A stretch of DNA of 64,000 nucleotides from S5-A14a sp050908895 (lineage in GTDB: Bacteria; Bacillota; Clostridia; Peptostreptococcales; Anaerovoracaceae), in assembly GCA_050908895.1 (NCBI GenBank), contig CP171222.1:682001-746000 (forward strand). The letters are read 5' to 3'. Positions 17,854 to 25,764 of this stretch are shown in pieces. The number at the start of each line of letters is the position of its first letter. Position 1 is the stretch's first letter. A program made the position numbers and the translations under genes. Below the pieces are notes generated by a model. It saw only the letters and a list, made by a program, of their open reading frames with translations. It had not been told where the DNA came from and searched no databases.

Positions 17854-18564
17854 ATGGGTATTAATTTTTTTTCTATAAATAATTATGAGAAGTTGAAGCG
17901 ATCTAATGACAAAAGACTAAAATATTTTGATATGTCCGACAGAGATTTGCTAGGCTTGATCGTTTCGGAGTTAGATGTAAGAGGTGCATCAAGAGCGTAT
18001 ATCGAAGTTATAAGAACAGATTTAATAAATGCTTTAGTTGCTGAAGAACATTCCACAAAGGGACGCAAAAGAAATCTCCTTCAGGTTATAGGGGGAGATG
18101 TAGAGAAATGCGTTGAAAAAATCATGAGTGTGGCTTTGTTGCGAGGGAAAGGTCAAAATTGGCTTATGGAAGTTGGAGATGCATTTTTTACATATATTTT
18201 TATCTTAGCCATTTCAATAACATCAATGGGAATAGGGAATTATTATTTTTATTTGGGTCCTGGGATTTTAACAATTTTAAGTTTAAGTTTTCTCTTTGTG
18301 CTTATAATTACTAGAAATTCAGGCAGAAATGCTAAAGATGAAGATAGCAGGCGAAAAGACGCAGGAGGGTATAAGCTGGCTATTATTTTACTCACAGGAT
18401 TGGCCTCTTTTTTTGCTAATCATTTTTTTCATTTACCAATGCCATGGGCTATTAACGGTTGGATACCAATATTACTTGCGATATTATGTTGGTTATCTTG
18501 CTACAGTTGGGATAGTAAGATAAATGATGATATTCTTACTCATATACAAAATAATTACGAATAA
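17854..18564 (+). CDS. DUF1129-like membrane protein, possibly leaderless
   Basis: A 236-residue protein with a soluble, charged N-terminal ~105 residues and four to five predicted membrane helices (about 110-132, 133-150, 173-191, 196-215). The N-terminal part, with the helical segment RDLLGLIVSELDVRGAS, resembles the cytoplasmic region of DUF1129/DUF1700-type proteins, but the match is weak. There is no ribosome site before ATG 17854 and the promoter lies directly against it. A terminator follows. No function assigned. Confidence 0.62.
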   Translation: MGINFFSINNYEKLKRSNDKRLKYFDMSDRDLLGLIVSELDVRGASRAYIEVIRTDLINALVAEEHSTKGRKRNLLQVIGGDVEKCVEKIMSVALLRGKGQNWLMEVGDAFFTYIFILAISITSMGIGNYYFYLGPGILTILSLSFLFVLIITRNSGRNAKDEDSRRKDAGGYKLAIILLTGLASFFANHFFHLPMPWAINGWIPILLAILCWLSCYSWDSKINDDILTHIQNNYE

Positions 18565-18627
18565 AAAGATTTCTTTGTCAACTGTTGATGTGAATGTGCA
18601 ATGGCTTGAGAAAATGTACTTTAATAG

Positions 18628-18667
18628 CCTATGAGATTTGATTAGACATTTAGTCTCATAGGTTTTT
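18628..18667 (+). terminator. Intrinsic terminator after the DUF1129-like gene
   Basis: Perfect 9-bp stem CCTATGAGA/TCTCATAGG with a 17-base loop, followed by TTTTT. Confidence 0.75.
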
Positions 18668-18749
18668 GATTTTCTATTTTACATATGGAATTCCTTTTGC
18701 AGTTTTTGCATTTACACATTGTTTTTTCTTGAAATTTTTAAAGGTTTAA

Positions 18750-18779
18750 AAACCCCACAGCAAACTTGCCGGGGGGTTT
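18750..18779 (-). terminator. Intrinsic terminator of the minus-strand NhaC-type gene
   Basis: Read on the minus strand, AAACCCC then an inner CGGCA/TGCTG pair and GGGGTTT form a strong hairpin, followed by TT. It is 40 bp beyond the stop codon at 18818. Confidence 0.75.
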
Positions 18780-18817
18780 AAGTTTTTATTAAGTATTAAC
18801 GTATTAAGATGAATATC

Positions 18818-20347
18818 TTAAGCTGTTGCGTGCTTCTTAAGTTTAATTTGTGGCTCACGAGGTAGTCCAAATAGAGGAACAAATCTGTCCAAACCGGTTA
18901 CTGTCAATAGTAAGAGTGAAGCAACTGCAATCATTGCCATAAAGTTGTACTGAATAAAGTTTAGAGCTGTGAATTTAAATAAAGGATATACGTTTGCCGC
19001 AATTCCTACATAGAATGCTAGATATACGTGCCATGGAATTAGTTGAGAACCAAATACTCCCATTGCATCTCCAAATGTAGCGTTTCTTAGCTTTAGTTTG
19101 TACATATCTTCTTCAGATGCTTCAACGTTTTCTTCTAGAACGTTCTTGATAATCGGTCCAACTGTTACAATCTGAGCCATTTCGTCAGCTAGTAGCATAT
19201 TACCTCCGATACAAAGTACACCGTTGAAGAACATTAAAGTTCTAACTTTGCCGGAAAGAGCAACAATTCCTTTTGCAAGAGGTGCAAATGCATCCATGGC
19301 AGCCATGATACCACCGAATGCAGCAACCCACATCATCATTACAACTACCCAAGATCCTGCATCAGCAAATCCAGATTTACACATGAGCAAGTAATCCATT
19401 AGACCTCTTCCCCATTCAAAAGGATATACAGATAAATCTTCACTTGTTCCTGGGCCACCAAAAGTAGTAGTTCCAGCAAATAGTCCTAGGATATAAGCAG
19501 AAACAATACCAGATCCGATACACATAAATGTGTTAACTCCGGCGATAGCTAGACCGATTACCAGTATTAGAGGAATAATCATGTATAGAGCAACTCCTTC
19601 TTGAACCTGAGTTAGTAGGTCGATAGCAACCGGTTTCTTTTCCTGAATGTAAGCGATTGCATCTGGAGCTTCAGCGTTAAGCTTGTCGAATACACCGGAA
19701 GTGTCAGCAGTTTCGCTAGGAAGTCCTAGAAGGATACCGGCTACAAAGAATGCTACGATAGCAAGCAGTAGACATCCGATAGACCAAACACCCTGTGTTC
19801 TGATTCTGTCAACTACTTCTACTCCCTGAATACCGGAAGATACGATAGTTGTGTCTGAGATAAGTCCGATGTTGTCTCCGAAGCAAGCACCACCTGCTAT
19901 AGCACAAGTTGTAAGCACAATATCTCCACCTACAATGTTATTTAACCATAGGAAGATAGGTGCACAAGCTGCGAATGTGCCCCATGATGTACCGGTTGCT
20001 ACAGATAGTATAGCAGTTACTGCGATACCTACAACGGCAACAGTTTTAGCAGTTACACCAAGAGATAGTGCGATGATTACAGCAGAAGCTCCTACTCCTG
20101 TTTTCATGAAAGCTGATGCCATGGCATAAGCAAACATAAGGATGAATAGAGCGATTAGAATGTGAGATACACTTCCGACAGCTGCATCAATCATTTCTTT
20201 AAATTTTAGCTTTTCTGTTAGAGCAGCAACGATAGTAGCACAAATTGTTGCAATAGGTGCTGCAAGCAATGCGTCTATTCCAGACATCATCAGTGCGGCC
20301 AGCACTGCTACTGGAAGAAATTTAATAATTGCTTTAAAAGTGTTCAT
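18818..20347 (-). CDS. Na+/H+ antiporter NhaC family transporter under sigma-54 control
   Basis: A 509-residue polytopic membrane protein with about twelve helices. Family signatures are SVATGTSWGTFAACAP and GGACFGDNIGLISDTTIVSS, in which NhaC proteins carry conserved polar residues within the membrane. Family members exchange ions for organic substrates. Because a consensus sigma-54 promoter drives it and the adjacent divergent activator has a lysine-pathway-like sensor domain, I infer that it may move lysine or a related amino compound rather than act only as a housekeeping antiporter; this is a hypothesis. AAAGGAG precedes its ATG at 20347. Confidence 0.88.
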   Translation of the reverse strand: MNTFKAIIKFLPVAVLAALMMSGIDALLAAPIATICATIVAALTEKLKFKEMIDAAVGSVSHILIALFILMFAYAMASAFMKTGVGASAVIIALSLGVTAKTVAVVGIAVTAILSVATGTSWGTFAACAPIFLWLNNIVGGDIVLTTCAIAGGACFGDNIGLISDTTIVSSGIQGVEVVDRIRTQGVWSIGCLLLAIVAFFVAGILLGLPSETADTSGVFDKLNAEAPDAIAYIQEKKPVAIDLLTQVQEGVALYMIIPLILVIGLAIAGVNTFMCIGSGIVSAYILGLFAGTTTFGGPGTSEDLSVYPFEWGRGLMDYLLMCKSGFADAGSWVVVMMMWVAAFGGIMAAMDAFAPLAKGIVALSGKVRTLMFFNGVLCIGGNMLLADEMAQIVTVGPIIKNVLEENVEASEEDMYKLKLRNATFGDAMGVFGSQLIPWHVYLAFYVGIAANVYPLFKFTALNFIQYNFMAMIAVASLLLLTVTGLDRFVPLFGLPREPQIKLKKHATA

Positions 20348-20426
20348 TTAAATATTTCTCCTTTGCATTATTTATATAAAATTAAATAAAAACTTTTTGG
20401 GAATTCTTTTCCCAAGCTTATATTAA

Positions 20427-20443
20427 TGCAACGAACGTGCCAA
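20427..20443 (-). promoter_or_regulatory. Sigma-54 (-24/-12) promoter of the NhaC-type gene
   Basis: Read on the minus strand: TTGGCAC, 5 bases, TTGCA. The invariant GG and GC are separated by 10 bases as required. The predicted start is near 20415, 68 bp before the gene. Almost every consensus position is matched. Confidence 0.85.
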
Positions 20444-20525
20444 AAGATATTTTTTTGTCATTTTTTCATTTTGATTTGCAAATATTTTTTTATATTTCTC
20501 AGAAGCGGCTGTTAGTCATTAGATT

Positions 20526-20564
20526 AACAATTATTCAAAAAATACTATTTGAAAAATAATTGTT
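20526..20564. promoter_or_regulatory. Inverted repeat, candidate upstream activator site
   Basis: AACAATTATT (20526-20535) and AATAATTGTT (20555-20564) are perfect inverted arms. Inner CAAA/TTTG pairing partly extends the symmetry. It lies 83-121 bp upstream of the -24 element of the NhaC-type gene, the usual distance for a sigma-54 activator site, within very AT-rich DNA. Confidence 0.4.
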
Positions 20565-20614
20565 AGTTTTTAAAAATATTCTTTTATTTAAATGGAATTT
20601 ATGTCAAAAAAATA

Positions 20615-20662
20615 CCAAAAATGGGTCAGAGTCGTAATTAGGTGTTCCAAAAGTGGGTCAGA
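20615..20662. repeat. Two direct repeats, 32 bp apart
   Basis: CCAAAAATGGGTCAGA (20615-20630) and CCAAAAGTGGGTCAGA (20647-20662) differ at one base and lie on the same face of the helix (about three turns). The second copy ends 4 bp before the -35 of the activator gene. They could be binding sites for autoregulation, or a remnant of the terminal repeats of an IS21-type element, whose ends often contain TGACCCA-like repeats. Confidence 0.55.
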
Positions 20663-20666
20663 TTTA

Positions 20667-20695
20667 TTGACTATAATCATATAAAAAGGTACAAT
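20667..20695 (+). promoter_or_regulatory. Sigma-70-type promoter of the Kdd-fused activator
   Basis: TTGACT, 17-bp spacer, TACAAT. It abuts the second direct repeat and lies 21 bp before ATG 20717. Confidence 0.7.
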
Positions 20696-20716
20696 ACATT
20701 CAAGGAAGGTAATTAA

Positions 20717-22816
20717 ATGAAATATTTTGGCTTAAACAGAGTTATTTCTCCTAAAGACGTATTACCGGTTGCAGCTTGGCAACTAGATAACGATTCGTCT
20801 CCCAAAGTTGGAGAAGCACTTTTAGATATTGAGAAAATTCAAATAGAAAAAGAAAGCTTTAATCAGATATGTGCAAGCTGTAGTTATGATGTAGAAAAAA
20901 TAAAAGCAAAAATTATAGACATAGTTGATATGAGGGGAAAGCTTCAAAATCCATATACGAAAACAGGTGGAGTTTTTTTGGGTTCTCTTCTCAAACTTGG
21001 TAAAGACTATGCAAATATGGAAAACATAAAGGTGGGCGATAAAGTATATTGTATTTGCTCAACTTGTGGAATTCCTATGGTTATAGAAAAAATACATTCA
21101 ATAGACTTTAAATATGGACAGATTAATTGCACAGGTAAAGCAATAGTTTTTGATACAACACCAATTAGAAAAGTAATTCCCGGAATTAAAGAAGAATTTG
21201 TACTTTCTGCGATGGATGAAGCGGGTAATTTATATGGATTATATAAAATCGCTAAGAACAAAATAGTTCAAAGTGCAATAATTATAGGTAATACAGCAAC
21301 TGCCACAATGCTTTATGCCCAAGCAATACGAGAAGCTATGATATATAATAACGTAGAGGGTAAAATAACGGTCGTAATGGATAAGAATTCCCATCAGAAA
21401 GTTCAGCAGGAAGCAACAGTTAAAGCTCTTGAAGATAAGGTAGATGACATCTATTTTGTTGACTTAGTAAGACCTATTGAGGCTGCGAAGGAAATGATGC
21501 CTCTTGATAAGATTTATACGGGTATAGCAGATAAAGTAGTAGTTATTGAGGATGTTTTTGGAGCTGAAAGTCTAGCCGTCTCAATTGTTAAAGAAAAAGG
21601 CCACGTCTATTTTTCTTCATCGGGCAATAACTACTGGACGGCAGCTATCGCGACAGAAGGCCTTGGTAAACAAGTTTATATGCATGTATTTGATCAATAT
21701 GAAAAGGAACATCCTGAGTTTACTTTTATGCTAGTGGAGAAATTAAAAAAAAGCATGGAGAAAGCAAGCAAACTTTGGGATAAATCTCTGTATAGTGACA
21801 AACTTCAAAAGACTCAAAAATTGGAGATAAAAGATGGAGGAATAGGCAGAGCCGGAGAAAAAGGAGATTTTGTATTTCAGAGCTTATCTACTAAACAGAT
21901 GGTGGATGAAGTGTTGAATATTTCCAAATATGATTGCAACGTAATAATTCAAGGAGAGACTGGCGTAGGAAAGGAAATGGTTCTAAAACTAATCCACGAA
22001 AATAGTAATAGAAGAAGCGGACCATGTATCAAAATAAATTGTGCGACCATAAATGAAAATCTTGCAGAGTCAGAGTTTTTTGGATACGAGAAAGGCGCAT
22101 TTACAGGGGCAAGAGATGATGGAAAACCGGGATATTTTGAACTGGCTAATAACGGTATTCTTTTCTTAGATGAGATAGGAACTTTGCCTTTACATATGCA
22201 ATCCAAACTTTTGAGAGTTATTCAAGAAAGCGAATTTTATCGGGTTGGAGGATCCAAGTCTGTATCTGTTAATGTTAGGGTGATAGTTGCAAATAATGTA
22301 CCCCTAAAAAAACTTGTAGAAGAGGGTAGCTTTAGAGAAGACCTTTATTACAGGTTAAATATATGTACTATCGATGTGCCTCCGTTGAGGGAACGTAGAG
22401 AGGATATTATTTGCTTGGCAGAAGCTTTTGTCTCTGATTGGGCAAAACAATATTCTATGGATAAGGAAATAGATAATGATGCATTACGAACCCTTTATTA
22501 TCATTCGTGGCCGGGTAATGTGAGGGAGTTAGAGAATGTGGTGCATAGACTTGTAATTAGCAGTAAGGGGAATGTTATCAATAAAACCGATGTGGATCAG
22601 TTAATTCATGCAGGGGGTAGCAGATCTTCGATTCCCGATATTAAAAGACCAATGGATTCAGATTGGGAGATGGATTTTCATAAATTCATGGACAGGCAAG
22701 AAAAGGAAATTATTTCCTATGCATTGGAGCACGGAGGATCAACTAGAAAGGCAGCAGAAATTCTAGGTTTACCTCAAACTACATTCGCGAGGAAAAAACT
22801 AAAACATGGTCTGTAA
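20717..22816 (+). CDS. Sigma-54-dependent activator with an N-terminal Kdd-like dehydrogenase domain
   Basis: A 699-residue regulator. Residues 1 to ~345 align along their length, as I recall that family, with L-erythro-3,5-diaminohexanoate dehydrogenase (Kdd) of lysine fermentation: NRVISPKDVLP, DVEKIKAKI, RGKLQNPYTKTGG. At the Rossmann loop the expected glycine-rich stretch is replaced by IIGNTATATML (G191), so NAD binding and catalysis are probably lost and the domain likely senses ligand. The AAA+ domain has Walker A GETGVGKE (413-420) and sigma-54 loop GAFTGA (460-465); a Fis-type helix-turn-helix ends the protein (TRKAAEILGLPQTTFARKKL). AAGGAAGG precedes ATG 20717. It is divergent from the sigma-54-driven NhaC-type gene. 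Confidence 0.88.
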   Translation: MKYFGLNRVISPKDVLPVAAWQLDNDSSPKVGEALLDIEKIQIEKESFNQICASCSYDVEKIKAKIIDIVDMRGKLQNPYTKTGGVFLGSLLKLGKDYANMENIKVGDKVYCICSTCGIPMVIEKIHSIDFKYGQINCTGKAIVFDTTPIRKVIPGIKEEFVLSAMDEAGNLYGLYKIAKNKIVQSAIIIGNTATATMLYAQAIREAMIYNNVEGKITVVMDKNSHQKVQQEATVKALEDKVDDIYFVDLVRPIEAAKEMMPLDKIYTGIADKVVVIEDVFGAESLAVSIVKEKGHVYFSSSGNNYWTAAIATEGLGKQVYMHVFDQYEKEHPEFTFMLVEKLKKSMEKASKLWDKSLYSDKLQKTQKLEIKDGGIGRAGEKGDFVFQSLSTKQMVDEVLNISKYDCNVIIQGETGVGKEMVLKLIHENSNRRSGPCIKINCATINENLAESEFFGYEKGAFTGARDDGKPGYFELANNGILFLDEIGTLPLHMQSKLLRVIQESEFYRVGGSKSVSVNVRVIVANNVPLKKLVEEGSFREDLYYRLNICTIDVPPLRERREDIICLAEAFVSDWAKQYSMDKEIDNDALRTLYYHSWPGNVRELENVVHRLVISSKGNVINKTDVDQLIHAGGSRSSIPDIKRPMDSDWEMDFHKFMDRQEKEIISYALEHGGSTRKAAEILGLPQTTFARKKLKHGL

Positions 22817-22849
22817 TATAAGTGATATTGGGTATTTATATGAGAAGAA

Positions 22850-23068
22850 CTAAATTTTGAATATATTCTCTTTTATGTAATAGTCAATTTCGGGAATATC
22901 AATAGGAAAGTTTTGTTCGTTCACATACTGCAACATAAAATGTTTAAGAATTGCAAGAGAAAAATCATCCCACTGTGATGTTTGAGTTGGAATGCTTTCT
23001 TTCATGTTGTTTAGAGCATATTCATAGGCTTGAGATAAAGCCTGAGCTAAAGTAAGTGTCTGATTCAT
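22850..23068 (-). CDS. Small protein of unknown function with its own sigma-54 promoter
   Basis: A 72-residue soluble protein (begins MNQTLTLAQALSQAYEYAL), rich in Gln, Tyr and acidic residues, with no membrane helix or cysteine. I chose ATG 23068 because GGAGGA lies 9 bases upstream; the frame extends to an ATG at 23107, but that would lie only a few bases after the predicted transcription start. A sigma-54 promoter lies at 23122-23138 on the same strand. It converges on the Kdd-fused activator, 33 bp from its stop. No family recognised; helical content suggests a small adaptor or regulator. Confidence 0.65.
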   Translation of the reverse strand: MNQTLTLAQALSQAYEYALNNMKESIPTQTSQWDDFSLAILKHFMLQYVNEQNFPIDIPEIDYYIKENIFKI

Positions 23069-23121
23069 TTTTGATAGTCCTCCAGGCTGAAAATAATAAT
23101 CATTCATATAATAAATGTATA

Positions 23122-23138
23122 AGCATGTTCTGTGCCAA
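23122..23138 (-). promoter_or_regulatory. Sigma-54 (-24/-12) promoter of the 72-residue protein
   Basis: Minus-strand TTGGCAC, AGAAC, ATGCT. The GG and GC doublets have the exact 10-base spacing; one T of the -12 element is replaced by A. The predicted start near 23112 gives a ~44-base leader. Confidence 0.7.
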
Positions 23139-23207
23139 GGTTATAAGCTGTACGGTAAAAATTCAATTTGTATATAAGTTTTGATTCCTTTTAGCAGTGC
23201 TTTGAGG

Positions 23208-23213
23208 TATAAT
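23208..23213 (+). promoter_or_regulatory. -10 element upstream of dsdA
   Basis: A perfect TATAAT 21 bp before ATG 23235. The nearest -35-like TTGATT is 21 bp upstream, longer than optimal. Confidence 0.4.
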
Positions 23214-23234
23214 TTCATAAAGGAGGTTTGCCTC

Positions 23235-24527
23235 ATGAAAGATGAAAAAAATAGTGTATATGATGATACGATTAAAGAGAAAATTACATTTGGAAATGAA
23301 ATTTTTTGGCTTAACCCTAATAAAAAGAGGGATAAATTCAGCTATAAATTTAGTAGAAAAGATATAGACGATGCAGAGCAGCGATTGATTAGGTTTGCAC
23401 CCTACATAAAGAAAGTTTTTCCTGATACCTCAGAAGCTGATGGAATTATAGAATCTCCACTAGTTGAAATTCCTAAGATGAAAAGTTTTCTTGATTCAAG
23501 AGGAGAGACTTTTTCAGGTTGTCTATTTTTGAAGTGCGACAGTCATTTGCCAATTTCCGGGTCGGTGAAAGCAAGAGGAGGTATATATGAGGTTTTAAAA
23601 CTGGCAGAGAAATTAGCTGTAAAGCAAGGTTTGTTAAAGCTAAATGATGATTATTCAATCCTGGATAGGGGAAAATTTAAGGAGTTCTTTGGTAAATATA
23701 GTATTGGGGTAGGCTCTACAGGTAATTTGGGAATGTCAATTGGAATAATTGGAGCTAAACTAGGTTTTCAGACAATCGTTCATATGTCAGCAGATGCAAA
23801 GGAATGGAAAAAAGCTGTTTTGCGTGATTCGGGAGTAACCGTTGTTGAATATGATGGAGATTATGAAAAGGCGGTAGCTCAAGGAAGAACACTGGCGGAA
23901 GCTAATCCTTACTGTCATTTTGTTGATGATGAAAACTCTCAAGACTTATTTTTGGGATATTCAGTAGCCGGAAGACGACTGGCCGGGCAACTTAAGGAGA
24001 AAAATATTATTGTATCACGGGATAATCCATTATATGTTTATATTCCTTGCGGTGTTGGTGGAGCCCCCGGGGGTATTGCTTTCGGAATCCGTGATGAAAT
24101 CGGCGAAAACGCACACATTTACTTTGCAGAGCCGACTCAAGCACCAGCAATGACTTTGGGTCTTGTTACAGGACTTTATGACCGAATATCCAGTAAAGAT
24201 GTTGGACTTTCCGGTGTAACTGAAGCTGATGGATTGGCGGTTTCCAGGCCTTCAGCCTTAGTTTCTCCAATAATGAATGACATGCTGGACGGATGTTTTA
24301 CAGTTAATGATAAAGAGCTTTATTCGTACTTGACGAATTTGGCAGATTTAGAGAATATTTGGATTGAACCTTCTGCCTGTGCAGGATTTCCCGGACCAGG
24401 CAGACTTCAGGCAGAGATGGATGAAATTGTTAGAGGGACTCATATAATTTGGGCAACTGGTGGAAGTGCTGTTCCTGACAAAGCAATGAAAGAATATTAT
24501 AATAAAGGCTTAGAAAAAGAGGTATAG
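23235..24527 (+). CDS. dsdA: D-serine ammonia-lyase
   Basis: A 430-residue PLP enzyme that deaminates D-serine to pyruvate and ammonia. The PLP lysine is K112 in SGSVKARGG, and the phosphate-binding and domain motifs GVGSTGNLGMSIG, VEYDGDYEKAV and PCGVGGAPGGIAFG are those of DsdA rather than of L-serine or threonine dehydratases. AAAGGAGG precedes ATG 23235. It is the first gene of a tight run with perM-like, murB, php and rapZ (gaps of 1 bp, overlap, 20 bp and 2 bp). Removing D-serine could feed pyruvate to PFOR or protect wall synthesis. Confidence 0.93.
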   Translation: MKDEKNSVYDDTIKEKITFGNEIFWLNPNKKRDKFSYKFSRKDIDDAEQRLIRFAPYIKKVFPDTSEADGIIESPLVEIPKMKSFLDSRGETFSGCLFLKCDSHLPISGSVKARGGIYEVLKLAEKLAVKQGLLKLNDDYSILDRGKFKEFFGKYSIGVGSTGNLGMSIGIIGAKLGFQTIVHMSADAKEWKKAVLRDSGVTVVEYDGDYEKAVAQGRTLAEANPYCHFVDDENSQDLFLGYSVAGRRLAGQLKEKNIIVSRDNPLYVYIPCGVGGAPGGIAFGIRDEIGENAHIYFAEPTQAPAMTLGLVTGLYDRISSKDVGLSGVTEADGLAVSRPSALVSPIMNDMLDGCFTVNDKELYSYLTNLADLENIWIEPSACAGFPGPGRLQAEMDEIVRGTHIIWATGGSAVPDKAMKEYYNKGLEKEV

Positions 24528-24528
24528 T

Positions 24529-25764
24529 GTGAGAGACAAGTTTAAGAGCAAATATTTCCGATTATGGTTAACATATTTTCTTGTGGGAGTATCACTTATC
24601 GGGTTTAATTATATAATATCAAATATGGATACTATTTTGGGATTATTAGATAGACTAGGTGCTATTCTATTTCCTTTTTTGTTAGGAGGAGTACTGGCAT
24701 ACTTATTGTGTCCGGTGTATAACTTTGTAGTTAGGATTAGTTATCATGGATCTTTAGCTATGTTTAAAACAAAGGCAGGTACACTTAAGTTTGCAAGAGT
24801 TATAGGGTCAATTGCATCGATTTTTTTCTTAATAACTGTAGTAGGTGGTGTTCTGTGGATGATAATCCCGGAATTGATTAAAAGTATAATAAATATAATA
24901 GAATCGGCACCAGCTAATATAAATGAGCTTAAAAAAATATTGGAAATGAAGATTTCCGAGGGGGAGCTGGCATTTATGGGAGAGCCATTGAGGCAAGGTT
25001 TAAATAATTTTCAGGAAAGAGTTGTACAATGGTCTAAAGATGGTCTAATTGATGGACTTGACGTTTACTTAAAAAAAATAACAGAGGGAGTGTTGCTTAC
25101 ATTTAAAACTATACTCAACATAGTAGTTGCAGTGATAGTTGCAGTATATCTTTTAAATGGCAAGGAACTTTTTAAAGCACAGTTTAAGAAAATTATCATT
25201 GCGAGATTTTCTGAGACTAAGAGTGAATCTATATTTAGTTTTTTTAATTTTTGTAATAAAACTTTTGGAGGTTTTATAAATGGAAAAATTATTGATTCTG
25301 CAATAATTGGTGCACTGTGTTACGTTTCTATGATTGTTATCGGCTTGCCGTATCCACTGCTTGTAAGTGCCATAGTTGGAATAACTAATATAATTCCTTT
25401 CTTTGGACCTTTCATTGGTGCAGTGCCGGGGCTCTTCATAATATTGACAGTAAATCCTCTGCAAGCCGTGTATTTTGCAATAATGATACTTGTTATACAG
25501 CAATTGGATGGAAATGTAATCGGCCCTAAGATTTTGGGAGGAACTGTTGGGCTTCCAAGCTTTTGGGTCATGTTTGCTATAATTTTAGGGGGCGGTCTAT
25601 TTGGATTCATTGGAATGGTTTTGGGAGTACCTGTATTTGCAATTATTTACTACTATTATCGGCTACATGTAGAAAATAGACTTATGATTAAAGATCATCC
25701 GGTTGATACAAGGGAGTATCAAAATTTTGATAAATATAATATTAAGAGGAAAGAACTATTATGA
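24529..25764 (+). CDS. AI-2E (PerM/YhhT) family transporter-like membrane protein
   Basis: A 411-residue protein with about eight membrane helices and the family's C-terminal signature (PFFGPFIGAVPG and GNVIGPKILGGTVGLP). Family members have been proposed to export signals, peptides or ions; roles vary and none can be assigned here. GTG 24529 starts one base after dsdA and has AAGAGGT upstream. It overlaps murB by 4 bp (ATGA). Confidence 0.9.
   Translation: MRDKFKSKYFRLWLTYFLVGVSLIGFNYIISNMDTILGLLDRLGAILFPFLLGGVLAYLLCPVYNFVVRISYHGSLAMFKTKAGTLKFARVIGSIASIFFLITVVGGVLWMIIPELIKSIINIIESAPANINELKKILEMKISEGELAFMGEPLRQGLNNFQERVVQWSKDGLIDGLDVYLKKITEGVLLTFKTILNIVVAVIVAVYLLNGKELFKAQFKKIIIARFSETKSESIFSFFNFCNKTFGGFINGKIIDSAIIGALCYVSMIVIGLPYPLLVSAIVGITNIIPFFGPFIGAVPGLFIILTVNPLQAVYFAIMILVIQQLDGNVIGPKILGGTVGLPSFWVMFAIILGGGLFGFIGMVLGVPVFAIIYYYYRLHVENRLMIKDHPVDTREYQNFDKYNIKRKELL

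Noticed and set aside
20615..20662. Insertion sequence at the TGGGTCAGA repeats
   Set aside because: No transposase frame, no opposite end and no target duplication lie nearby; at most a remnant, so recorded only as a repeat.
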